64,000 nt of DNA from Pomphorhynchus laevis (taxonomy: Eukaryota; Acanthocephala; Palaeacanthocephala; Echinorhynchida; Pomphorhynchidae). The translations under genes were made by a program, and so were the position numbers. Positions within the stretch are counted from its first letter, which is position 1; each line of letters starts with the position of its first letter. The notes under the pieces are model-generated. The model ran no database searches, had not been told where the DNA came from, and saw nothing but the letters and a program-made list of their open reading frames with translations. Positions 54,301 to 64,000 of the stretch are shown here, one piece after another. The stretch spans positions 1 to 64,000 of the forward strand of contig WNNJ02000390.1 in NCBI GenBank assembly GCA_012934845.2, read 5' to 3'.

Positions 54301-57300
54301 TACAATGTATACACATGAAAAACATACTATATATAGATTAAAGCAGAAATAATCCACTATATGCTAATTGCATGACGTAGCTTGCGCTTTCGAAGTTAAT
54401 GCAGTGAATTCTTTTCAGTGCAATAGACATCAGCGGGATCACTAAATGACAAATAAAATAGATTACAAAGAAAACAGCACTTCCGCACGGGATCCTCAGA
54501 GGACCAATTAATAAATTAGAGGTTTGATTCTACCGGAACTGTCTATTAAACCTACCTGTCTCTCTTTATATATAGAGAATTTCATGCTTCATCACTGCAA
54601 GACGGCATACCGTTTTGGCTTTGAGAAGCCTCATTAGTTGCAGTAATACAGTGTATACACATGAAAAACATACTATATATAGATTAAAGCAGAAAGAATT
54701 CACTATATGCTAATTGCATGACGAAGCTTGCGCTTTCGAAGTCAATGCAATGCAGTGAATTTTTTCAGTGTAATAGACATCAGCGGGATCATTAATTGAT
54801 CAATGTATCAAATGTATCAAATGTATTATCGCTGCCTTGGATCCTCAGAGGATTAATAAATAAATTTGAAATTTGATTCTACCAGGACTGTCTATTATAT
54901 CTATCGAAAGCATTTATTGAAAATTTTATTCATATTTTATTTTTTTGTTAATAAAAGTATTTTAAATTTAATTTAAGCAAAAAATCGATGTCACAACAAA
55001 ATTGTTTCTTTAAATTTTTGGAATATCTTTATTCTTTGTATTCGTTAGCTAATATTAATAAATAAATAGAAAAAATTTTATCTCTTAATTTTAGAGAATT
55101 GTTTTGAAATTAAAATCTCAATTGAACAATACGGATATTTCAAAATCCAAAGAAAAATATACCTAATGATATAGATATTTTGGCCAAATCTAAATTTATA
55201 AGCAATAAATAAAATTCGATAAAATCATCGTTACTCCTGATCAAAACAAATTACAAATTCAAACACAAAGAGAAAACATGTATTGTATTTTACTTCTAAA
55301 AAATGACAAATTAATATCCCAAATGATGATACCATTCCGCGTGAATTTTTTAGTAATCATATAAGCCCGACGCGAATTTACAGCGTATTTAAGTCAATAT
55401 TTACTTTTGATATTTAGTAATATATTGCAGTCAGCAAAATGTATAGTGGATAACGAAATTTCAATTTCTCTCGTAGAATATTTAGTGGTTCAAATCATTA
55501 ATTTATCTTACTCATTTGTATTAGAATAAGAAGTTAAATCGTTATAAACAGTTAACGATTTTTTAATGAAGTTTTAACTTCATTAAAACTGTTAATGAAG
55601 TTAAATCGTAAAAAATCGGAATAACTTGAAAATTGCTAGTAATAATATCTTATTAAATTATTGAAGTTATTTAATTTTGAAGTTATTCCGATTTTTTAAC
55701 ATTTAATAATTATATATGGATAAATAATATACTTTTTATTAGAATAAGATACTAGATAGTTATTTCAGAGGAAATACGTCCTTAGCATGTATTTGGCCCC
55801 GCTGCTATGTTGGGTAGAGGAGTTAGGGGCCGAAACCTGATAGCATAGCAGTTCCTCCTGATGACCTCTAATCCTTATTCTGATATAACGTCTGTTATTT
55901 ATTAGTCAATTCATAAAAATTACGTTTATTTTAAATTTCATTTTTTTAACTTGATTTAAATTATAGAAAATCTAAAAACAATTATTTATTTTATTATTTA
56001 ATTATTACTTTTTGATTTAGCATTATTATGTTTTGTTTATTTTATAATTATATTAAATACGTAGACTCAGTTAGCTGATTTGATTAATAACTAAATTTGA
56101 TCAGTAGCAGCTACGCCAATTTTTTAATTTCCTCGTGTCTGCAATATCAACGATAATGCGCCAAGGATTGTCATTTCGAAGAACCACAGACTTTGAATAT
56201 AGATCAGTTGTTTAAAGCTCATATGCAGTTTTTCGTTTTAAATAAATTATTGTGTCTAGTAAAATTGACATTTGACGTCAAGCTTCCAACATTGCATTAA
56301 TGTTGGAAGATAAATATAGATGTAACTTTGTTACATCTATATTTATCTTCCAACATTAATTATTTTAAGTAATTGCATATGTATGTCTTTATATCGTAGC
56401 TATGCCGATGTGACATACAAAATGATATAGAAGCAAATTTACTTAGAAACCAGAATACACTTTAAGTTAAAACACGTGTTGAGAAGTAAAAATTACACAA
56501 TTAAGTGACAAAATTATGGTAATTTTTTGTTTTCAAGTTCATTTCCACATTTTTAACAACATATGGTTCTTGAACATTTGCAAGTTCATAAATACTGCAA
56601 GTTCATAAATGCAATTTTGTTCTTCAATGATTTTAAAAATGATAAAACTTACAGCAGTCGCTGCGGGATCGGCTCTGCTTTGTATTGGATAGACACCTGC
56701 GCGTAGAAATGAAGCTTTCCAACTATCTGCTTCTTCCACTTCATCGCAAGATAATTCAATAGTTTTGTGCTCTCGGTATATGTTTCTAAACCATCACATT
56801 AATACTTTTCAAAATAAAAGATATTTTAAAGATGCATAATTAATAACATCACGTATGTGATGAAACAAGTAAAAAATTATCTTTAAATAATTTAAAGATA
56901 ATTTATTAAAATAATAATTTTAAGTGCCACTTTAATCAGTGCCACTGATATAAAGAGTGTTAATCGGAAATAATCAGTGACCAAATGATGATGTAAGTGC
57001 TCACCGAGACTGACCTGTTTTTAGATATTTTTATATACTTTTTAAAATTCTCACAAGGTTTTGAAATTATCAGTGCTCAACTAAATACATTGTGTTTCCA
57101 CAAAGAAAATTTTAAATCGATTTTCTTAAATAAATAATATATAAATTACATCATATATAATAATGTATATTACTAAATATAAAATATTATATCTATTATA
57201 AATATTATACATTTTATATACATATTTATATAAACACGATTTATTTACGAGAAACAGAAACTCCAATGAAAGCATTTACATAGTTTTTAACGAGTTACAT

Positions 57301-60300
57301 TTTCTTATTCATTTTAATATTTTATAAATTATCAGAAAATATACTTTTGCATCAGAAAATTTCAGATTATATTAAAATAATCGTTTCTACAAAAAGATAA
57401 GAAATATTTATCTAAAATAATAAATAACAAATTAATGAGAAATCAATAATTGATTCACTAATTCACTGATAAATAAATTTTTTAAAGGCTTTTTTGCATT
57501 AGAAAATAAAAATATATTAATAATTTTAATAAATAAATTATTCAAATACTTAGAAAACAAAAATAAAGTTTAATTAAAGATTGCAAACTCATAAGCAGAA
57601 GACATGACAGAGACATCTAATAATCAAATTTGATTGATTTCCTAAATGCTATGTAAAGGTTTTACATAATTTGTCAACAGGTGGTAGCCATCTTAAAATT
57701 TGCATAGTTGTCAGAACGCATAGAGAAGGTAGTAAGCAATTTCAAGTTTATTGTTTTATTTAATTGATAACACAGAATCAATCAATAATTTAACTTCAAT
57801 TAACAATTATGATTAATGAGAACTTTTACCTATCGATAATCAACATTTGACAAGCTCTTGGTTATTCAAGACACCTTTAAATTTGTGCTTGTATTCCTTC
57901 GGTATATTGAAATACGAATACATAAATTTATTTTAATTTATTTTAAATCTATTTCAATTTATAAATTTAAATGGGAATAACTATTTTGGAAAATTATATT
58001 TTTCAATTAACAAAATTTACTGAAGTTCTAATGTAACGAATTTCTAATACTTAAATAAAAAATACATTATAAAAAATTCTTATACTTGAACAATTTGTAT
58101 AAATATAACTAATGATAAAGATATTGTAAATATATTATATATTTACAATATTTACAATGTATACGTATTTAACATAATAATGATAATATATCTAATTCTA
58201 ATTTATAAAACGTATAGTCCAAATCAATTAAAAGTGCATTACTTGGTAGTTATTGATAACGATAACTATTATTTTAATATAATAATACTATTTTATAATA
58301 CTTTAATACTTGATATAATAATACTTTCAAAAATAAAGTATGACTGTTAAGACTATCGCAAAGCCTACTACGTTCTAAATAGATTCGAATTTTATATCAA
58401 AGGTTTAAAATAAAGTAGTATTTTGCTACATCAATATTTTACCTTGCATCAATATTAACGATGGAGAATTTTGCTCTCCTTGAAATAAATCCAGCGTCTT
58501 CATCTCGGAGTTTTAAACCGTCAAGTGGTAACATGTACTTTTTATCGTTTTCCTAAAAACAAAAACATTAACGTTTCCCAACTTTCCAATCCTAATTCTA
58601 ATTAGGATCTTCTAATTATAAACTTTAAAAACGTAACTTCTTAGTAAAAAAAGGACTTACCTCCTCATCCTTATACCAAGAGAGTGTTTCCGTCGTCAGA
58701 ACAAACCAAAAATCAACTGCACCGCCTTTGATGAAGCTAGTACCCGTATGCAGGCGTAACCAGCCTTTTCGGATAGTCTAGAAACAAAAAGACAATAATA
58801 AATATTATAAAAAAGGCACATAAAAAACCTGCACTGCGGTTTTTTTCACTTCACTCGTTCCCATCTTTTTTTCAGCGCTACATTAATAAACGAATTGATT
58901 AAAATTGATTATAAAATTAAATTAGCTTTAAAATTAACTTATTAATTTATTAACCTGAATTAATTTAAAATATATCTAATTTGATAAAAATATTGAATTG
59001 ATTTAAAATGTATATGAACATTTTTATTAAACATGTGAATATTTATTATAGATGCCTTGGATGAAATTTCAATGAAATATAGATAACCAAGTACTTTCCT
59101 GAAATAAGCTGTTCATAGCAGCACAATTGTTCAAACGGCTATTTTTGAATAAATGCTCGATACTTTATTTTTTATATAGAAACTTGCCATCAAAAATCAG
59201 AGTATATGTTCATGTATGATATTTTAATGAATAAAACATATTGCGCAGTGATATATGTATAATAAATCCCTTGCAAAATTATTAATCAAATGCACAATTA
59301 ACAATTTATTAAAATTTTAATCAAATGATTAGTTTGATTATGAAATATTATCATATTTTATTAAATTACATATGGACACGGAATACTTACATACAAACTA
59401 AAAACAAACTTAAATCAGCTAATTTTATAATTTACACGATTTAAATGTGAATAAAATTTAATCAAAGCATAATATACGGAGTAGTATTGAACGTCTAATC
59501 TAATTATTCCATAAATGTTCCAGACAAAGTGAAAACAAAATTCAAATTACTCGAATCAATATCGTACCAAACCATTACTGACAATAATGACTTATAATTA
59601 GCTAATAAATGAAAATTATTTAATATTTTATTATCGAAACAATTGATAACATCACGATTAGATCGCTACATCGAATTTGAACACTTCATTACTTAAAATT
59701 CTGGAATTGTAACGAAAACTACAATTGATTCAATGAATTATCAGAAATTTTAAAATATCTAAAATGTAGGTAATTTTGCAAAACGAGTAACAAATGACTT
59801 TTTATAATTCCCTTGAATTAAAACGTCATATCTAGAGAATTTAATCAATTTAAAAATTTAACAAATTCACATTTATTTATAAATTCACATGTATTTCATA
59901 CACGATTTTATACGATTATATTATTTTTAAACATAATATTTATAAATATTTAGATAATTTAATTTAATAATTATATATTTTTATAATTTATCACATTTAT
60001 TTCATACACGATTTTATACGATTATAATATTTTTTAGTATAATATTAATAAATATTTCTAATATGTATATTTTTAATAGATAAATTTAATATAAATATAA
60101 AATTTATATTTATAATGTAAATTTTAAAATTGTGAATTCCTAAGATTTGTGCAAACTAACAAATTCTTACTTTGCAAAGCCAATAAAATCTTCATGATTC
60201 GTATTTATAAATGCCAGCTGAAACTGTACATATTCTGTCAACATATCCTTTGTTTTTTGTTCTCGCTCTTTGATATACTGAGAAACAAATCTCTCCGTTT

Positions 60301-63300
60301 CATCACGAAGTTGTGGGTAGCTATTCATCCTAGCAGTTACTTTCTGAATTATGTTCATCAGTTCCAAACTAACAAGTTCAACACACTTTAGGGATGGTTC
60401 TTTCAATCGATCTAATTGCTGTCGAACAATTGCTTCAAATGCTTGGTCAGGTGTAAAAAGACCTTGCCTTTAATAACACGGAGTTATTAAATAAAATAGA
60501 GCAAATATTAAAAATAAACCTGACTCCAAAGGAATTCTTTATTGCAAACATTATAGTCTTTCGCAATTCTTTCTCGTCATATTGTATCTAAATTGTAGTC
60601 GTAAAGGAATATGGTAAAAAATATAGAAAATAAAACCTTAATGAGTTCAAAAGGGTATCTTTCAAAAAATATTCTGTTGATTTTTGCTCCTCCACTAAGT
60701 TCGGTCACACTAATTTCTGCGGCAGATGACCCATTAATTATACGATCAAAGTCTGTTTTTGCAGTTTGCACTAACCTAAAAATTATCGACAGGACTAATT
60801 TAAAAGCATTATGACAAAATAGATTAATGGACATGTGCAAATATTCACAGTAAGCATAATAATTTAAAAAGACAAAAGTGTTGAAATACAAAATTGAAAT
60901 TCATTCAATTGCTTCGATATTCAATTAGCATCGCTCAAATGATCGTAATCTCGTAATTTTAAATTATTTACTTACAGAATTACTTCAGAATGTTAAAAAT
61001 TAATATTAATTTGTTTATCTCTTGATAATAATCAAGTATTAATAATAATCATGAATGATAAATTATTAATAATAAACTATTAATAATAATTATTTTTTCT
61101 AATCGTATATGCAATAAAAATATATAGTTATTACAAAAACGAAGAAACAAAAAATATCCTTTATTTGACAAAAAAAATCTATATTTCGATAGCTCCCGGT
61201 ATCATCAGGATTAAAATAAAATGTTTCACTTGCTATAAAAATACATATAAAAATACAAACATTATTAAATACAAATATATTAATAAACAAAAATAACATT
61301 TTAAATATTAATTAATAATTGTCAACATGATCACATTTATTTAATTCATCCTAATAATTATCAAAATAATTAATATCGCGGGCCCGAACGAAAATGCGAT
61401 AATAAATCGTTCATACTTTTGAAGCTCATTGTATCGCTATTTTTACACTAAATTCAAGTATAATCTGTCACTTGTAGTGGTTATTAGCATGTTCCTTCTC
61501 TGCAAATTATCTAAGAATTAAAGGGAAGCACGGCTTTTTAAATAAGAACTCCAGAATTGTTAAGATATGTCATTTGTTGAAGATTTATTATTGACAAAGA
61601 TTTGTTGATGGAAAATTTATTATTTTACTTATCGAAGTAGTAAGCACTTGTTTACTTAGCATATTCAAGTTATCAGTAGCAAAAGTAAATAACTTACGAC
61701 ATCATTACTTTCGCAGCTCTATTTGGATCGTCGATGCTCATGTTTCTGTATACGTGAATCTCCTTCTCAAGATCGATTACATTTGACTGTAATTTCTTTC
61801 TCAGAGCTGGAAGACAACTTCTTATGTGCTCTGATAATTGCATGTTTAAAACACGTTGCAGATGCTGAGTACCCATGCGATCTGACATATGCCTATACAC
61901 AAAATGTTTTCACAAAATATACGTTAGATGAATAACAGAATTTTTAATTCACCGAAGTGATGCAATAAATAATCAACAAAAGTAAATTTCGATTACTAGG
62001 TCTAATAAAATCTAATTAATGATTTATCCAAAGTTATGCTTTTATTAAATCACATCTAATAACAGATGAAATATAAACGCGCTACAATTATAATCTCAAA
62101 ACTACATAAATTTCGTGATATCTTAATGTTAAAATATAAAAACATCAATTTATAATATTAAATTTAAAAGAAAATTATATTCATTTTTATATTTTTTTAT
62201 ATTTCATGCTTATATATGTGATTTAATAAAAATATATAAATATGATATTATATCTTATGTAATATCATATAAATAATATATAATAATTATTTAATAATTA
62301 TAATATAATTATATAATTATAATATTATTATAAGCATGCAATATTTATATCAAAATATAATATTAAATATGATATCACATTTGATGAGATATATTATTAA
62401 ATATAGCACAAGAGCATAATAATTAGATAAATAAATCAAATAATTTATTTTTTAATAAATAATATATTTTAGTAATCAACGCCTTCATGAATATTTTATG
62501 TAACAAAATTGTTTACGCAAACATTTCAATGATGTCATAATTTTTCAAATTCGGCTTTCAATAATTGAATTTAATTATATTTTAAGCAATTTAAAATGAT
62601 TTCATTTAATTCGGAAAAGAAATGAGCCATTATTAAAGAGTAAATTTTATTATAAAAATGCTGATATAAGTTTTTACAAACTGTTAGAAGTCTAAATAAT
62701 AGATTTCGAAATATACCTATAAGCAGGGTGACTAAGGAAAAACTGTCTTTCAGTAGTAATTGCTGCATCTATTTCTTTCCCCAATTCAATATCACGTTGA
62801 CTTCTGTTAACAATTCCGACGTAACCTTTAAATCAAGTAAAACAAATTACTTTCAAGGTAAAACTGATATCACAAGCAGAGCAAAACGTAAAACTTAACA
62901 AAAACTCAAGTTTTAGGAAAAAGTAATTGCTCGGGAAAATACATCTTTAAATCAATGTTTTTAAGTAAATTTTTCGAACGCTAACTTTGCAATTTCAGAA
63001 ACCTTTCCCATATCACATATCAAGTGTTTTTAATCTGAGCTGAATAATTTTTAAATTTGTATTAACGACGATGTATTAAATGTAGTAAAACTCGTTAGCA
63101 TTGATCCTGAGAAACATTAAAATTAAAAAGTTACTAATCGTGAAAGTTGACCTCAGCAGCATTACAATTTCTATCAAGAAATAAGAGTTTTAATTATTTT
63201 GTATAATTTCTAATTTGTTAATCTGAAATTATAACTCAAGTTTGTCAACTTAATCAATTAAAAATTTATAATTTATAAATAAATTTACAAATTTATCATT

Positions 63301-63461
63301 TTAAAAAGATAGTGAATCTACATTATTTAGATAATTGATATACAAAAATATTGAAATAATACCTCTGCGCAAGGGAAATACGCGATTCTCAAGGATATTG
63401 CGAGAATCCGTTCCAGCATCCATCATATCCAATTTCGTTAATACGCCAATTGTTCTCAATC
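46940..63461 (-). CDS. DNM: Dynamin (large GTPase), C-terminal 625 residues
   Basis: Membrane-scission GTPase of endocytosis. Fifteen exons join in phase on the minus strand: 63461-63363, 62825-62717, 61892-61698, 60775-60637, 60587-60520, 60467-60171, 58877-58829, 58777-58661, 58552-58443, 56785-56653, 52091-51951, 51900-51847, 50639-50476, 48970-48836, 47009-46940. Seen in order: end of the G domain ([18 protein letters not shown] with the G4 [17 protein letters not shown]5), stalk ([64 protein letters not shown]), PH domain ([41 protein letters not shown]), GED ([32 protein letters not shown]) and a proline-rich tail of about 70 residues with LPPATPRK and PPPLPERP, class II SH3 ligands. 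About 200 N-terminal residues (P-loop, switches) lie beyond the window. The tail is shorter than in vertebrate dynamins. Single gene; paralog identity not determinable. Confidence 0.95.
48331..48371. repeat. (TA)n microsatellite, about 20 units
   Basis: Uninterrupted TA dinucleotides in the last dynamin intron (48835-47010). The rest of this intron is AT-rich and shows nothing else that I recognise. Confidence 0.95.
49701..50245 (+). repeat. Interspersed repeat S, copy 1 (inverted relative to 53446-54001)
   Basis: About 545 bases that reappear in inverted orientation at 53446-54001. Landmarks: gaaacgttttccttgtgaca, tgacgtcaccaatttgttt (a CRE-like palindrome TGACGTCA), gcatcctacctttttaattt in the other copy, caatacagctagctgttatt, and gaacacgtggaatctaggta. 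It lies in the dynamin intron between exons 50639-50476 and 48970-48836. No coding capacity. The segment at 50255-50345 repeats the tgacaaacatatgacgtcac motif. Confidence 0.8.
51285..51483 (-). other. Short open coding-like fragment in a dynamin intron
   Basis: The minus strand is open for 70 codons: [55 protein letters not shown], then stop. A second, decayed copy of the last 165 bases lies at 8277-8443. It could be a retained fragment of a host gene moved with a repeat, or an unrecognised alternative exon of dynamin, since it lies in the intron between 51847 and 50639 on the same strand. The acidic start and basic end look like a protein C-terminus. I do not recognise it. Confidence 0.35.
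52400..53230. other. GC-richer island in dynamin intron, possible DNA-transposon relic
   Basis: Base composition here is clearly less AT-rich than the surrounding intron. Minus-strand short frames at 53209-53027 ([20 protein letters not shown]) and 52906-52691 read peptides with Cys spacing (R.RC..C......KT..C) reminiscent of the C-terminal finger of piggyBac-type transposases, but nothing else of a transposase is visible and no terminal repeats were found. Function unassigned. Confidence 0.25.
53446..54001 (-). repeat. Interspersed repeat S, copy 2
   Basis: Inverted counterpart of 49701-50245, highly similar over its whole length (cacgtgttcaagcatttttg, ataacagctagctgtattga, ttggtgacgtcatatttttg, cgatgtcacaaggaaaacgt). 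A more diverged partial third copy in the same orientation lies at 54905-55300 (aatcgatgtcacaacaaaat). The two copies sit in different dynamin introns and could pair in the pre-mRNA around exons 52091-51951, 51900-51847 and 50639-50476. Confidence 0.8.
54216..54266 (-). repeat. 22-bp-arm hairpin abutting the first hammerhead core
   Basis: atgtttattttgtttctttc and its imperfect complement (gaaagaaacataataaatgt) surround a nine-base loop (aatgcaata). It directly follows the GAAA of the intact hammerhead core and takes the place of its normal stem III. Confidence 0.7.
54267..54298 (-). ncRNA. Hammerhead ribozyme core, intact catalytic nucleotides, partner strand lost
   Basis: On the minus strand: GCTGCAA (5' strand of stem I, 54298-54292), CTGATGA (54291-54285), stem II GGCTT-CTCA-AAGCC (54284-54271, five perfect pairs), GAAA (54270-54267). 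All conserved core positions of the hammerhead are present. The sequence after GAAA diverges from the second unit, so the 3' strand of stem I is missing and self-cleavage is unlikely in this copy. Confidence 0.7.
54591..54647 (-). ncRNA. Hammerhead ribozyme, complete type I fold with two core changes
   Basis: Minus strand: stem I 5' strand ATTACTGCAA, core CTAATGA (canonical CTGATGA), stem II GGCTT-CTCA-AAGCC, AAAA (canonical GAAA), stem III ACGG-TATG-CCGT with the tetraloop TATG, cleavage triplet GTC ending at 54601, then TTGCAGTGAT pairing with stem I for about ten base pairs including two G-U. Every helix and the GUC site are where the hammerhead consensus requires them. The two core G-to-A changes probably abolish activity in this copy; the neighbouring core at 54267-54298 keeps both Gs. 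Confidence 0.7.
55800..56090 (-). repeat. Interspersed repeat family R, inverted copy
   Basis: Reads on the minus strand: cagctaactgagtctacgta at the right end, aataaataacagacgttata in the middle and gaggaactgctatgctatca, ggtttcggcccctaactcct at the left end. Full-length-looking, in the dynamin intron 52092-56652. Confidence 0.6.
56296..56360. repeat. Perfect 31-bp hairpin with three-base loop
   Basis: attaatgttggaagataaat begins the left arm (56296-56326) and its exact complement occupies 56330-56360; the loop is ttt. An additional partial copy (cttccaacattgcattaatg) lies just left. Located 290 bases from dynamin exon 56785-56653. Confidence 0.9.
61184..61212 (-). ncRNA. Hammerhead-like motif (Penelope type), degenerate
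   Basis: Minus strand: AATC, CTGATGA (61208-61202), a 14-base hairpin segment with GATA/TATC pairing that overlaps the core GA, GAAA (61187-61184), then TATA and GATT. AUAU after GAA is a palindromic tetranucleotide stem III, and AATC/GATT can make a four-base stem I, as in Penelope-type minimal hammerheads. Stem II is imperfect. In the dynamin intron between exons 61892-61698 and 60775-60637. Confidence 0.35.
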
Positions 63462-64000
63462 CTATGCAAAATTATAACACAGAAATTCTAATTCTGATTT
63501 AAAAAACAACTCGTATTTTTTTTCAAAATAAATTAATTTATGGTGGTCATTTACAAAAGAAATATACTTTAAAAGACAAAATCTAAAGATAGTTTTTTGA
63601 TTAAAGAAATAAAATCTAAAGATACGCATTATTGAAGATGATCATTAACCCTGTTTGCCTATCAAAAAGAAAAATGAAAATGAAATTATTCGTAAACAAT
63701 ATAACGATGCAATGTACGATTTCAAGTGATCTTTCGCCAGTTTTTAGGAAATCAGCACAACTTAATCATTAGAAATAAATTGTCATTGAATTACCGCTTT
63801 ATAAATTAGGCGATATTTCTAATAATTAAGCGGGGTTGTGGAACAAGTTAATCAACTGATAAGCATCAATAATTTCGAGTTCCTAAAAATCAATTTTCAA
63901 GTTCATATTGAAAGTGTTCTGTATCAACACACTGGATATAGAATGTCTTAATCGCCTTGGGTAGCTTGCATTTCTTGACTGTTCATACAGCGATTGACTA
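63462..64000. other. Dynamin intron, continues beyond the window
   Basis: AT-rich sequence upstream of the first visible dynamin exon. The preceding G-domain exon (DLPGMTK...) is not found here, so this intron is at least 540 bases long. Confidence 0.6.

Larger units (their letters stand above)
54175..54900 (-). repeat. Tandem 346-bp repeat with hammerhead ribozyme folds (retrozyme-like)
   Basis: Two and a bit units in tandem: ggctttgagaagcctcatca at 54271 recurs at 54617 (tcattag there), and acacatgaaaaacatactat, gctaattgcatgacg, gacatcagcgggatca and ggatcctcagagga recur with the same spacing. A fragment of a further unit lies at 54175-54212. The conserved block is the core of a hammerhead ribozyme on the minus strand (separate entries). 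Unit length, tandem arrangement and ribozyme content match the circular-RNA-derived retrozymes described in animals. It lies in the dynamin intron 52092-56652. Confidence 0.75.

Noticed and set aside
56296-56360. microRNA precursor
   Set aside because: A perfect stem with a three-base loop is not a typical pre-miRNA and the sequence is very AT-rich.

Overview
This is an AT-rich nuclear window from an invertebrate animal, most likely a nematode or close relative. Both host proteins that can be followed through their exons are animal orthologs with spliced introns. The ATP synthase beta protein shares several residues that I recall from Caenorhabditis ATP-2 ([18 protein letters not shown] and SRGIAEL). 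Two gene starts sit directly behind splice-acceptor-like sequence, and two genes are only about 100 bases apart on the same strand, as in nematode operons with spliced-leader trans-splicing. The species cannot be named from the sequence alone.

Layout. Bases 1-25,085 are a dense retrotransposon island with no recognisable host gene. It holds the start of an LTR-element Gag gene running off the left edge (-), CR1/jockey-like LINEs (495-4605 broken, 5403-8276 with an intact EN-RT frame, 16991-19990, 23391-25085), L2/CR1-like LINE pieces (1124-2185, 9241-10890, 11867-12525, 13186-13660, and a 5' half with ORF1 plus endonuclease at 13690-16240), an RTE-like LINE (10960-13185) interrupted by an L2-like insertion, and a different LINE on the minus strand (20030-23390). 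That last one has a Cys-rich CXC-like N-terminus, an RT with a QGD motif and a restriction-like C-terminal domain.

Bases 25,631-36,890 (+) encode the mitochondrial ATP synthase beta subunit in ten exons whose phases all join, giving 527 codons. Intron 1 holds several interspersed repeats and a foldback element. Introns 7 and 9 hold two unrelated satellites (114 bp and 206 bp units). Bases 38,327-42,140 hold another retroelement patch, including the GIY-YIG end of a Penelope-like element. On the minus strand, fifteen exons between 63,461 and 46,940 encode the C-terminal 625 residues of dynamin (the end of the GTPase domain, stalk, PH domain, GED and a short proline-rich tail). About 100 bases after its stop begins a ZNHIT2-like zinc-finger HIT gene, probably finishing at 42,424 with a poly(A) signal. 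The dynamin 5' end lies beyond the right edge.

The most interesting signal is non-coding. Hammerhead-ribozyme-like folds occur at three loci: a tandem 346-bp repeat at 54,175-54,900 with one complete but mutated fold and one intact core; both arms of the foldback at 28,162-28,484; and 61,184-61,212. The last two have the palindromic tetranucleotide stem III known from Penelope-like elements, and a Penelope-like remnant is present in the same window. This points to retrozyme or Penelope-derived ribozyme repeats colonising introns of housekeeping genes.
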